A stretch of DNA of 59,005 nucleotides from Acidobacteriota bacterium (GTDB taxonomy: Bacteria > Acidobacteriota > Terriglobia > Acidiferrales > UBA7541), in assembly GCA_003224235.1 (NCBI GenBank), contig QHYU01000165.1, forward strand, positions 1 through 59,005. Direction: 5' to 3'. Below, in pieces: positions 46,345 through 55,607 of the stretch; the first letter of the stretch is position 1, and each line of letters begins with the position of its first letter. Both the position numbers and the translations under genes were made by a program. A model generated the notes under the pieces. That model was not told the origin of the DNA, did not search any database, and was given only the letters and a program-made list of their open reading frames with translations.

Positions 46345-47407
46345 GGTTTGGCCTGGCCCTTGACCTTTACTTTGGCCTTCTCGCCCAAGCCGTAGCCGCC
46401 GCTCAGAATCACGGTCTCGCCTACCTGCACTCCGGAAAGCAACTCGACGCGGTCCGGCGACTCGATGCCCACCTGCACCGGAACCGCTGTGGCGTTCTCC
46501 CCCTCAACGCGGTAGACGTGTGGCTGGCCCTCCTCATCGCGATAGACGGCCTGTGGCGGCACGACCAGCGCTCCGGCGTGAGTCTCGATAGGCACCTGCG
46601 CGCTCAGGAACATTCCCAGGCGCAGCAAGCCCTTGGAGTTGGCGATGCGGATGCGAATCAGGCCGACGTTCGTGGCGGGATCGACGGCTGCCGGAATCGC
46701 TACCACGCGTCCGGTGAAGCTCTGCCCTGGAAACGCCTCGCTCCCGAAGGAGAGCGTGCGATTCACGCGCAGTTTGCCAAGGTAGACGGCCGGAACGTTC
46801 GCGATTAGCTCGACCTGAGTGAGGTCGGCGACCTCGAGGATGGGCTGCGCTGCCGTACCGTCCACCTGCTCGCCTACGCTCACAAAGCGCTTAACCACCG
46901 TGCCCGTGAGCGGAGAATGAACGGAGGTCCGGGCGAGTTGCAGGCGGGCAAGCGAAAGCGCAGCTTCCGCCTGTTGTAGCGCTGCGGTGGCCACGCTTTC
47001 CTGCGTGCGGGAGTCTTCGAGATCTTTGCGGGCAGCAATCCCGCGCTCAAATAGGTTTTCATTGCGAGCGCGGGCTAGCGTCGCATTCGCCAGATTTGCC
47101 CGCGCCTGCGCTGCCGCCGCCTCCGCCTGCGCAAGCTGGTCGCGAATGGGACGATCGTCAATCTGCGCCACCAACTGCCCGGCGCGAACTCGGTCGCCCT
47201 CTGCCGCCTTCATTTCCGCGACGCGGCCGGGGACCAGTGAACTGACGCGCACGTCTCGGCGCGCTTGATCTGCGTGAGTGTCACCTCGGCTACCGCGGGT
47301 TCTTCGGTTTCTGAGGCGGCCTTGCGCGAGCACGCAGTCAAACTCAAGACCAGCGACGCCAGGGCCGCAGGGATCCACATACATGTTCTGTTGTTCTTGG
47401 CGCGCAT
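46341..47407 (-). pseudogene. RND efflux periplasmic adaptor with internal deletion and frameshift
   Basis: The gene starts at 47407 with a lipoprotein signal (VLSLTACSRK) and reads to about VTLTQIKRAE. The sequence then resumes in another frame at RDVRVSSLVPGRVAEMKA, near 47255. In related adaptors about 18-20 residues (a TGTVAALP-like stretch) lie between these blocks, and they are gone. The frame is broken around 47253-47266. Downstream parts are intact: barrel-sandwich AAEGDRVRAGQLV, coiled-coil hairpin, and GTVVKRFVSVGEQVDG. The ATG directly abuts the TolC stop. It is either decayed or mis-assembled; if decayed, the pump would lack its adaptor. Confidence 0.82.
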
Positions 47408-48673
47408 TTAGTCGAGTGATGCTCCCACCGTTTCTTCCAGACCGGCAAACGCCACTTGCAAGGCGGTCAAGCTGTCCAGGTAATCGCGCTCCACCTGCTG
47501 GATATTCCGCTGGGCGTCCAGCACAGTTAAGATGCTGGATTTGCCCGCGCGGTAACTCTCCTCGGCTAGACCCTGCAGCCGGCGCGCCGCCGGGAGCAGC
47601 GTGCGGCGGTAGAGGTCGACCTGCGCCTGCCGGGTGGCCCACTCGAAGTACACCGCCTCAACCCGCCCGGCCACGGCTCGACGGGTAGCTGCGAGCGCGG
47701 CCTCGAGCAGGCGCAGACTCGCCGCCGATTGCTGGAGCTCGCCCTGATTTCGGGTGAACAGCGGCAGTGCCATGGAAAGCTGGCCGCGCGGGCCAACCCG
47801 AAAGTCAGGCGGCGCGTTGAAGTCGCTGCCAAATTGTACGTTAAGGTTGGGGATTCGTTCAGCCCGGAGCAAAGTCCGACGGCTCTGTTCAACCTTCTGC
47901 TCCTGAACCAGGTGTTGCAGCTCGGCGTTGGATTGCTCGGCGTGCTGGACTAATTCGGTCAAAGAAATCTGCGCCGGCAAGTCCTCGAGCCTGCTCGCAA
48001 GCTCCCAGCGCGTCTCCGCAGGTTCGTTCAGCAGAACATTCAGTTGGCTGAAGGAAACTCTCTCCCTCTGCTGGGCGACCTGGAAGTCGGCCTCGGCCCG
48101 CGCCACTTCCAGCTCGGCCTGGAAAACCTCGAGCTGCGGGACGTCGCCCGCTTCAAAGCGAGACTTTGCGGTGTCGCCCAGCCGTCGGGCCAACTCCAGC
48201 GCTTGCGCGCGTTGGCCGGTCAGGCCTCGCGCAAGCGCCGCGGCATAAAAGGCCTCACGAACCCTTCGGCGCACCTGGCGGGAAACAGTTGCGATCTCCA
48301 CGTCGGTCAGCTCGACTTGCTGCCTGGCAAACTCCGTGCGCCGCTGGCGCTTGCCCCCGAGTTCCAAGGGCTGCTCAAAAACCAAGCTTTGATGCGGCAA
48401 ATCGCGGCTCATGGAAAAGGCCGCGGTGGGGTTGGGCAACTGTCGTGCGATCTGCACACCAGCTTGCGTGACCGACTGCCGCAGGCGCGCTGCCAACAGA
48501 TCCAGATTTTGCCGGCTGGCCAAGTCCAGTGCCGCCGAAAGCGTCAGTCGCCTCCCCGGTGTTTGGGCGCCACCCTGTACCACCCTGTCTCCAGCGGCAT
48601 CTTGGGGGCTCTGCTGGCTGCAGGCAGGCACGGCAACAAACAGGGCCTGGAAGACTATGATCAGTAGCTTCAT
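47408..48673 (-). CDS. TolC-family outer-membrane efflux protein
   Basis: A 421-residue outer-membrane channel. The start at 48673 is the second of two adjacent ATGs after CGGAG. The signal peptide ends at PACSQQ, possibly a lipoprotein Cys. TLSAALDLASRQNLDLLAAR, QLPNPTAAFS, FEQPLELGGKRQRR and a second repeat with YRAGKSSILTVLDAQRNIQQ are typical of the two TolC repeats. It is the first gene of the tripartite pump operon; the adaptor ATG follows its TAA directly. Confidence 0.9.
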   Translation of the reverse strand: MKLLIIVFQALFVAVPACSQQSPQDAAGDRVVQGGAQTPGRRLTLSAALDLASRQNLDLLAARLRQSVTQAGVQIARQLPNPTAAFSMSRDLPHQSLVFEQPLELGGKRQRRTEFARQQVELTDVEIATVSRQVRRRVREAFYAAALARGLTGQRAQALELARRLGDTAKSRFEAGDVPQLEVFQAELEVARAEADFQVAQQRERVSFSQLNVLLNEPAETRWELASRLEDLPAQISLTELVQHAEQSNAELQHLVQEQKVEQSRRTLLRAERIPNLNVQFGSDFNAPPDFRVGPRGQLSMALPLFTRNQGELQQSAASLRLLEAALAATRRAVAGRVEAVYFEWATRQAQVDLYRRTLLPAARRLQGLAEESYRAGKSSILTVLDAQRNIQQVERDYLDSLTALQVAFAGLEETVGASLD

Positions 48674-48854
48674 CATGGCTCCGAGTGTTTGGTAAAACCG
48701 CCATAGCAGATTTGTTTGCTGTGGCGCTGCGTGAGTCGCTGCCCTCATTGAGAGCAGCTTGCAGCGACAGCGGCGGCATTATAGCCCGGCAAAGCAGGGT
48801 GGGCCGAATATTTCGGGTGCCCTGCGGGAGGGCAGCAGCCGTGCCGGTAGTTAG

Positions 48855-49748
48855 TTAGTGTGGTGTGTTCGCTCGATTATTCGTGGGCTTCGGTCGCTTT
48901 GAGCTGCGTGACGCCTTTGCGGTCTGTTCCAATTTGGCGCCCGACTGGGGCGTGCGGCCCGAAAGCCGCTGCACCTGTTTGATCCCCGGTGGGCGCTCGC
49001 TCTTACTGACAAGCTCGCGCCAATTGTTTCGCGGTTTAGGCAACTGGTTTGCGGCGACGTTGAGCGCAGGGCGCGTGGGAAGTGCAGCCGCCTTGCCAGC
49101 CTGCAGGGGCTGGTCGCGATGCGCGCGCATCGTTTGCCCGGCTGTGAGCCTGACGCTCTGCTGCTCGCCTGCCGAGCCGGAAGACCGGGCGCGCTTCGTC
49201 ATCTCCAGTTCTCCTTCGGCCAAGGTGAATTCGCTCTGCTCGGCGTTCTTCACGCGCACCAGCCCTTGTGTGCCGCGCAATCCGCCCACCGCGGTAGGCG
49301 TTGCCAATTCAGTCTTGTGGTTGAGCCCGCGCTGCATTTGAAACCAAACGTCGCCCAGGAAAATCTCGATGCGACGCAACGCATTGCCGGCTGTTCCCCC
49401 CTCGGCTTCGGCAATGGTCAAGTGGGTGCCGACGTCCAGCACCAGGGTTGAGTCGTCGCGCAAAAAATGGACTTCGGCGCGGCCCCGGTCTGTGGAGACA
49501 GCGTCGCCGTTCAATAGTTCGAGCGGCACCTCGGTCACGCGACCCCAGGCCTGCGCGTGCCGCACCAAGACATCTCCGGTGACCTTGGTCACCGTCGCCA
49601 CTGGCTGCTGCTCCGCGTCCTTCTGCGCGGGGCCGGCTTGTGCAGGCGCCTGGAGTGTCGCGGGTTGCGGCGTGGCGTCTGCCTGCGTAGCGTGCTTTTC
49701 CGCGGCAAACGCCGGGGAGGCCAACAATAGACAAAGCAGGAATTTCAT
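48855..49748 (-). CDS. FecR-domain protein next to the cyclase
   Basis: A 297-residue exported protein. Start 49748 follows GGAGGAG, and the signal peptide ends at AFAAE. The FecR domain (about 55-185) has VTKVTGDVLVRHAQAW, FLRDDSTLVLDVGTHLTIAE and PTAVGGLRGTQGLVRV. The C-terminal 100 residues are low-complexity, basic and Ser/Lys-rich. It lies 165 nt downstream of a CHASE2 adenylate-cyclase gene on the same strand, a pairing seen in several phyla. There is no sigma factor nearby. Confidence 0.78.
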   Translation of the reverse strand: MKFLLCLLLASPAFAAEKHATQADATPQPATLQAPAQAGPAQKDAEQQPVATVTKVTGDVLVRHAQAWGRVTEVPLELLNGDAVSTDRGRAEVHFLRDDSTLVLDVGTHLTIAEAEGGTAGNALRRIEIFLGDVWFQMQRGLNHKTELATPTAVGGLRGTQGLVRVKNAEQSEFTLAEGELEMTKRARSSGSAGEQQSVRLTAGQTMRAHRDQPLQAGKAAALPTRPALNVAANQLPKPRNNWRELVSKSERPPGIKQVQRLSGRTPQSGAKLEQTAKASRSSKRPKPTNNRANTPH

Positions 49749-49913
49749 TTTGCTCCTCCTCATCCGCACCAGTTCCCTTCCCCTACATCTCCTCCGCGCG
49801 AGGTCTGTGAAACTGAGCCTTCGCCGCGCTCTGCTAAGTGCGCGAAGCGTCCCGGGCCGATCCGGTCCTGGGCGCCGCTCGGTGTGATCCTGTTTCGCTG
49901 CCCGGACTTCGAA

Positions 49914-52058
49914 CTAGCGCGGACCCAGTGCTCTCTCCCATTCTTGCTGGGAAGAAGAATTCTTAGCGAGCTGTTCGGCGTGCGATAGATAAAACTTCGC
50001 GCAGGCATCCAATGAATTACGGGCCACCGCGGCGCCGAATGCCCGGGTGGCGGTGGCCCAGTCGCCTTGCCAGTAGGCCTCCAGCCCCTCGGCGAACGCA
50101 GCAAGCCAGTCGGCGTCGATGCCCAGCTCCTCCCTGCGGGCCAGAAGCTCATACACCGTGAGGGTACCTGTCCGGCCCCGCACGCGCACCCGGTCGATCG
50201 CTCGAAACCAAAACTTTTCGCGGGCCGCGGCGTAGGTGTCCGGGCCCACAAGGATCTGCGTGCCGTAGAGTTTGTGCCCGGAGTTAATCCCCACGCCGCA
50301 CTGGATCCCCGCCGGGGTGGGGTCGCTTGGTCGCCGCGAGCTGTCCCAAGGACAAACGGGCAAGTGGGCCCAGCGCATCCGCAGCTCGTCAAAGGCGCGA
50401 ATCATCCCCAGGGCGGCGGCACAACCCTGCACGGCATGGTCTTGACGCTCGAGCGGGGCGCCCCAGATAGCCATGATCTGATCGCCAACGAACTTGTCCA
50501 CCAACCCGCCGTTTGAGAACACTACTCCCGTCATCGTGGTGAAGAATTCGTTGAGCATTTCCACGGTGGCTTCAGGCGGCAAGCCTTCGGCCAGGGTGGT
50601 GAAATTCCGGATGTCGCAGAATAACACCGTCAAGTCGCGTCGCTCCCCGCCAAGACGGAGAAGCTCAGGCCGTTCGAGTAGCTCGCTGATGACGCTGCGA
50701 TCCAAGTAATGCTCGAAACTGCGTTCCAGCTGCTGGCGCTTCTTTTCCTCGGTGAAGTAGCTCACCACCAGAGTGCCGCCCAGCAGCGTGACCATGGCGA
50801 ACAGCGGTGACACCACAGAGAGCGCATAGCCCGTGCGCGTGAAAAGCAAATAGTGTCCCACGAGCCAGAGCAGCAGGAAGGCTGACGCCAGAGCTCCGAC
50901 GCGCTGCAGCCCATAGCCACGCGCCCATGGCAGCACCAGCGCGCCGGCGATGCCCAGCAGCGCCAGTTGCGCAAAGCTCAGCAGGCGCGTGTACCAATTG
51001 CGAACTAGAAAATTTCCGCGCAACAGGTTATCGATCGCATTGGCATGAATCTCCACCCCGGGCAGCAGCGGGTCGAACGGTGTCGCCCAGACGTCGGCTG
51101 CGCCGGCGGCCGTCGAACCAATTAACACGATGCGGCCACGAATCTGCTCGACCGAGACTCGGCCGGCGAGCACATCCGCTACGGAATAGGTGGCGTAGCT
51201 GCCGCGTCCCCCCGCGAATCGGAGCAGCAACTGCCCGCGCTCGTCCGTGGTGATGCGGTGATCCCCCAAGCGCAGGCCTTCAACGCGTCGCCTGCCGATG
51301 AGCACCTCGGGGCGAATCTCTCCTTGCGTGTCCTTGCCGACGTCGCTGAGGTAGACGCAAGCTACCTCGACCGCAAACCCGCTATAGAAGTCGTCTTGAT
51401 AGCGAGCCACCAGCGGCATCGCGCGGATGATTCCATCGCCGCCGGGCACCAGATTCAGGTGACCGTAGGCGCGCGCGGCAGTCGGCAGGCCGGGCGCAAG
51501 CGTGTGCACTTCGCTGGCCACAGGCACCGGCGGCGCTGCGGTCGCCGGCCGCGCGCCGCCCAGATACAGCAGGCGCCGCACGCGATGTTCGCGAAATCCC
51601 GAGTCGGGCAGTAGGGGCGGACCATCCGGGTCGGCATCGAAATCGAAGTAGTTGCCTAGCACTACTTTGCCGCTGCGCTTGGCGGCCTCGCGAAGAGGTT
51701 GCAGCTCCGGGCGTCCGGCTGCGGCTCCGCGCTCGTGCGCCTCCCCCTCTGCCGAGAACGCGAAATCAAAGGCAATCACGCGCGGAGCGGCGCGATCGAG
51801 TGCCGTGATGATTTCCGCCATCCGTGAAGGCGGCCAGCGGAGCGGGCCGTAGCGGTGCACGGCTCTTTCATCCACAGCCACGATGATGATGTCAGGGGAA
51901 GCGTGGGAGGGCGGCCCCAAGCGAAGCTCAGTGTCGAGGGCAGCAAGTTCAAAGCGCTCCAGGAGGCCACGGTCCGTAGCGACCAGCACAATCCAGAGCA
52001 AGCCACTGCCCAGGCAGATCAAGCGGACCAGCAGCGCACCGCGTCCTTTGGGGGTCAT
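49914..52058 (-). CDS. CHASE2 class III nucleotide cyclase with internal deletion
   Basis: A 714-residue membrane protein with an N-terminal helix, a CHASE2 domain (about 35-335, SPDIIIVAVDERAVHRYGP and DPLLPGVEIHANAIDNLL), three helices (about 355-435) and a class III cyclase domain. Metal Asp residues D482 (LFCDIRNF) and D526 (VGDQIMAIWG) are present. GVGINSG (588-594) is followed at once by HKLYGTQILVG. In active relatives about 33 residues lie between, including the GDxVNxAxRL block that holds the transition-state Asn and Arg. The loss is in frame. Cyclase activity is therefore unlikely unless the sequence is wrong. Substrate (ATP or GTP) is uncertain. Confidence 0.82.
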   Translation of the reverse strand: MTPKGRGALLVRLICLGSGLLWIVLVATDRGLLERFELAALDTELRLGPPSHASPDIIIVAVDERAVHRYGPLRWPPSRMAEIITALDRAAPRVIAFDFAFSAEGEAHERGAAAGRPELQPLREAAKRSGKVVLGNYFDFDADPDGPPLLPDSGFREHRVRRLLYLGGARPATAAPPVPVASEVHTLAPGLPTAARAYGHLNLVPGGDGIIRAMPLVARYQDDFYSGFAVEVACVYLSDVGKDTQGEIRPEVLIGRRRVEGLRLGDHRITTDERGQLLLRFAGGRGSYATYSVADVLAGRVSVEQIRGRIVLIGSTAAGAADVWATPFDPLLPGVEIHANAIDNLLRGNFLVRNWYTRLLSFAQLALLGIAGALVLPWARGYGLQRVGALASAFLLLWLVGHYLLFTRTGYALSVVSPLFAMVTLLGGTLVVSYFTEEKKRQQLERSFEHYLDRSVISELLERPELLRLGGERRDLTVLFCDIRNFTTLAEGLPPEATVEMLNEFFTTMTGVVFSNGGLVDKFVGDQIMAIWGAPLERQDHAVQGCAAALGMIRAFDELRMRWAHLPVCPWDSSRRPSDPTPAGIQCGVGINSGHKLYGTQILVGPDTYAAAREKFWFRAIDRVRVRGRTGTLTVYELLARREELGIDADWLAAFAEGLEAYWQGDWATATRAFGAAVARNSLDACAKFYLSHAEQLAKNSSSQQEWERALGPR

Positions 52059-52585
52059 GCGAGCTTCACGACCTCGTCAGACCGATGTTAGTGGCTCCCG
52101 GAAAGCCTCACAATTGGTCGCTGCGCTCACTGTTCCACCAAGGCAAACCTGCGTCTCTGAGGTGCTCCGAGAATAGGCCGCGGATCAACAGGAGAGCCAC
52201 CACCCAAGAGTTCCATGCGACGGGACGCGCCCCAACCTAGAATTGGGGGTGTTGAAAGTCTGAGGTGCAAAAGCTCCCTGTGCAAATCTTGTGGAAATCT
52301 TCTTGTTGACCCGTGGACAAGCTACTTTGTTAGGAGGAGAATCTGCGCGTCCCTATTGAGTTATCGCGGGTCACCAGCCGGCCCGTGGTGGGGTGCTGAA
52401 CTCGAGACGTAGCGTCCCCCAGACCTAAACCTATCCGCGGAGGCAACGTGCCAGAGGTTTTTCGCGGCGGATCGTTCGCCCGGGCATGGTCTCTGCTGCT
52501 TCCGTCACTGACGCCGTGCCGTGCAGTTTTTGAGCGCGGTACGCTGAAACGATTCCCACCTTTTTGTTCCTAAAGGAGAGTGATC
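52059..52585. other. Intergenic stretch upstream of the amidohydrolase gene
   Basis: About 530 nt between the divergent cyclase and amidohydrolase genes, with no convincing coding frame, tRNA or repeat. TTGACC is present near 52306 but the matching -10 is weak, so I do not call a promoter. AAGGAG at about 52573-52578 serves the gene at 52586. Confidence 0.5.
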
Positions 52586-54484
52586 ATGGGAAAACAATCG
52601 AAGCCGAGTTTCGGCGCGCCCGCAGTTTTCACAAATAAGAAATCGCAACTTCCAGAATCATCAACCCGCGCGCCAGGATCCCGTGAAGACGATGCCTGGT
52701 TGAGTGATGAACAACTCTCTAAGTGCGCCCCCGCGGAGACGGAAGAATTCCGGTCGCCCGTCCCAACCCGAATGGTCTCCAACGGCGAGTACATGCCCAT
52801 TCCCCAAACGGAGAAGCAGAAGCGGGTGGAGGCGAGGATCAAGGAACTCGCGAACTCCGCCGCCAAGAAACTGGGGATAAACCGGCGGAAATTCCTCACC
52901 ACGTCCGGCGGGATGGCGGCGTGCTTCGTGGCGATGAACGAGGTGTACGGAAAGTTTTTCGATGTCGACCCGGTCGAGATGTTTGAACCCGCTGCCTCCG
53001 CCACCAAGGCACCGCCAGAAGACCTGTTTGTGTTTGACGACCAGACGCACATGGTCAGATCATCAATGAGGCAGGGTCGATCCTTGAGAGCCATCGCGCA
53101 AGGGCCCGGCGCGGCATCCTTCAATGCAGGCTTCCTGACCAACCCGTTCAACGCGCCTCCCAACGTTCCTGGTGTAGATGAGTTCGGCGGGGCTTGGACC
53201 CCATGGAACCCAGCCCTTGGCCAGATCCCGAATAGAGGAGACCGCTTCCAATTGGTCGAGTACATTCGGGGGTTTTTCTTTGACAGCCAGGTTACGGTGG
53301 CCATTCTGAGCAACGCCAACATTGCCGTCATTCGCGACCCCGGGTCGGCAGTACCCCGTCCGCCAAGGAATGTGGCGGAATCGCTCGCCAATGAGAGTCT
53401 GACGGGAGAGCAAACAGCGGGAGTGAGGGACTTTGTTAACCAGATTTCGGGGTCAACGCGCGTGCTGGCACACGGCCAACTCTACACCGGAATCGGCAAT
53501 CTCGACTTCATGCAGTTCCAGATAGACTCCTTCCATCCCGACTCGTGGAAGGGGTACAACGTCGCTGCTGCGGCCAAGGTCGACACCGACCCCAGCAGCT
53601 TGTTTCGGCAGTGGCGGCTCGACGATGAAAAGGTGGCCTACCCTTCCTATGAGGTCATTGCCAGGAATAGGCAGGAGCTGAAGAAACACCCCGGGTTCTT
53701 CAACATCTGTGTGCACAAGGGGCTGGCGCCTGGTCCACCCCTCATTCCCGAGAGAGGGTTTCCGACGGACATTCCCAAGGCGGCGGCCGACTGGCCCCAG
53801 TTCAACTTCATCATCTACCACTCCTGTATCCAGCCCTCCTTCTGGGACCTTCAGTCCCTCCAGGAGATCAGATCCGGAGTGTTGCGAGAGGGTGTACCAG
53901 ATATCAGTTGGACCACCCAGTTCGCCCAGCTCGCGGCGCCGTTGCGGAATGTTTACGGCGAGATTGGGACGACCTTTGCGTCGTCGGTGATCACCTTCCC
54001 CACGGTGTGGGCGCACATCATCGGCCAGCTCCTGAAATACCTTGGCGATGAACGGGTGGTGTTTGGCTCCGACTCGCTCTGGTATGGCAATCCGCAGTGG
54101 CAGATCGAAGCCTTTTGGCGCTTCCAGATCCCGGATGAGATTTCCGAGCAGTGGGACTATCCAGAGCTAGATAAGGAGGCCAAGCGGAACATCCTGGGGC
54201 TCAACTCGGCTCGGCTGTACAAGTTGCGCACAGGCAGAGGGGAAGACGAGGACGATCACGAGCATGAACACGAGCATGAGCACGAACGCGAGCACAGCCG
54301 ACTGAGCGACATCTACAAGCCCGTGCCCGCCAACTTCGAATCGCTCATCCCCAATAAGCTGAAGACGCTCTTGGAGTTCCCTGGGTTTACCAGTGATAAC
54401 CTCTCGAAGATAAGAGCCGAGTATCTGGCCATGGGTAGGCAGTTGGATAACACCCGCTACGGCTGGATCAGGACGAGAGTGTAG
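52586..54484 (+). CDS. Tat-type amidohydrolase-fold protein with His-Glu repeat tail
   Basis: A 632-residue protein of the Amidohydro_2 metal-dependent hydrolase superfamily. A Tat-like motif (NRRKFLTTSGGMAACFVAMN) sits about residue 100, after a hydrophilic extension rather than at the N-terminus. The barrel (about 140-550) shows FDDQTHMV, NICVHKGL, FIIYHSC and VVFGSDSLWYG, which supply candidate His and Asp metal ligands. Near the C-terminus a DDHEHEHEHEHEREHS segment could bind divalent metals. AAGGAG lies 7 nt before the ATG. The terminator at 54530 follows. Substrate unknown. Confidence 0.75.
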   Translation: MGKQSKPSFGAPAVFTNKKSQLPESSTRAPGSREDDAWLSDEQLSKCAPAETEEFRSPVPTRMVSNGEYMPIPQTEKQKRVEARIKELANSAAKKLGINRRKFLTTSGGMAACFVAMNEVYGKFFDVDPVEMFEPAASATKAPPEDLFVFDDQTHMVRSSMRQGRSLRAIAQGPGAASFNAGFLTNPFNAPPNVPGVDEFGGAWTPWNPALGQIPNRGDRFQLVEYIRGFFFDSQVTVAILSNANIAVIRDPGSAVPRPPRNVAESLANESLTGEQTAGVRDFVNQISGSTRVLAHGQLYTGIGNLDFMQFQIDSFHPDSWKGYNVAAAAKVDTDPSSLFRQWRLDDEKVAYPSYEVIARNRQELKKHPGFFNICVHKGLAPGPPLIPERGFPTDIPKAAADWPQFNFIIYHSCIQPSFWDLQSLQEIRSGVLREGVPDISWTTQFAQLAAPLRNVYGEIGTTFASSVITFPTVWAHIIGQLLKYLGDERVVFGSDSLWYGNPQWQIEAFWRFQIPDEISEQWDYPELDKEAKRNILGLNSARLYKLRTGRGEDEDDHEHEHEHEHEREHSRLSDIYKPVPANFESLIPNKLKTLLEFPGFTSDNLSKIRAEYLAMGRQLDNTRYGWIRTRV

Positions 54485-54529
54485 AGCACAGGCCGGGAGC
54501 ATGACTCTGGCTCATGTGATCAACCTGAG

Positions 54530-54560
54530 GCAGCCCTCCTCCCACAAAGAGGAGGGCTGC
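54530..54560 (+). terminator. Rho-independent terminator after the amidohydrolase gene
   Basis: A perfect 12-bp stem (GCAGCCCTCCTC and GAGGAGGGCTGC, loop CCACAAA) is followed by a T-rich run (TTCGTTTGTC). It lies 46 nt after the stop at 54484 and separates the amidohydrolase from the propeller gene. Confidence 0.8.
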
Positions 54561-54622
54561 TTCGTTTGTCTCTACTCCCCGCCCCTCAGTTTACTGAATC
54601 TATTCGTCGTCAAGGTGGTCAG

Positions 54623-55572
54623 ATGCAGTGGACAGCGATCGGCAGTGGTCTCTTTTGCCCCGTGGCGGTCTGCCCAAAGCCGGAGCACATTACCCTGTTC
54701 GCACGCGGGGCCACGGGTGAGTTGCTCTTCAAGGAGTGGGAGGGTACAGAGTGGAGCGAGTTCCGCTCCCTGGGGATTCCCATCGCTCATCGTGAGGCAT
54801 CGCTGGGATCAGTGCCAGCGGGCTGGCTGTTTTCCGCGTGCAGCTGCACATGGCCAGGACTGGAGGCCAGTGGGGCGCGTTCGAATGCCTTGGCGCGCCA
54901 GCCATGATGAGGGGCAGCATCGCCATTCCCCTTGGTCTTGCTGGCCCGCCTGCGGCGTGCAGCGGGAGACCAGGGCGGATCGACGTCTTCGTCGCCGGCC
55001 ATAGCGGCGAGCTGCTTCATACTTGGTCCAATGGCGGAGATTGGAGCCCATTTGAATCCCTGGGAGCCCCCACCGTGCGGATTGCCGAGACACAACAGCC
55101 TCTCCCGCTATCCGGACCCCTCGCGGCCTGTAGTTGCGGGATTGACCGGATAGGGGTCTTCATCCGTGGTCCCCTAGGCGACCTCCAGCTGAAGTGGTGG
55201 GACGGGAAGCACTGGAGTGAGTTTGCCTCCCTGGGGTGGCCTCAAGTGCTAGACGAAATCTATCCCGCCGTCACAGTCGCCGTCCCGCTGGCAGGCCCCC
55301 CTGCTGCGTGCAGCTGGGGCCCAGGACGGATGGATGTCTTCGCCAGGGGCCCAGATGGTGATCTGCTCCACAAGCGGTGGGACGGCCGTGTGTGGGGCCC
55401 GTTCGAATGCTTGGGGATGCCCACAGCTCGTGACCCGGAACCGAGATGTATTCCATTCACTGGGGCAGTAACCGCATGTACCTGGGGAGCAAACCGCGTG
55501 GACGTGTTCGCCCGAGCGCTAGACGAAAACCTCTATCATGCCTGGTGGGACGGGAGTTGGGACCACGACTAA
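54623..55572 (+). pseudogene. PLL-like beta-propeller lectin protein, frameshifted
   Basis: Repeats of the DUF346/PLL-like type carry pattern blocks such as HITLFARGATGELLFKEWEG, RIDVFVAGHSGELLHTW and RMDVFARGPDGDLLHKRWDG. Start 54623 has AAGGTGG upstream. Around 54838-54850 the first frame (SVPAGWLFSACSC) breaks and the next repeat resumes in another frame (QLHMARTGGQWGAFECLG); about half of one repeat is missing. Later repeats are intact to 55572. This is either a pseudogene or a sequence error. Such propellers bind fucose or related glycans. No signal peptide is obvious. Confidence 0.7.
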
Positions 55573-55607
55573 GCGTCGGGCCTGCCTCAACCACGGCGCT
55601 TTGCGGG

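Noticed and set aside
52300-52340. Promoter upstream of the amidohydrolase gene
   Set aside because: TTGACC has no acceptable -10 at 16-18 nt, so the match is too weak to call.
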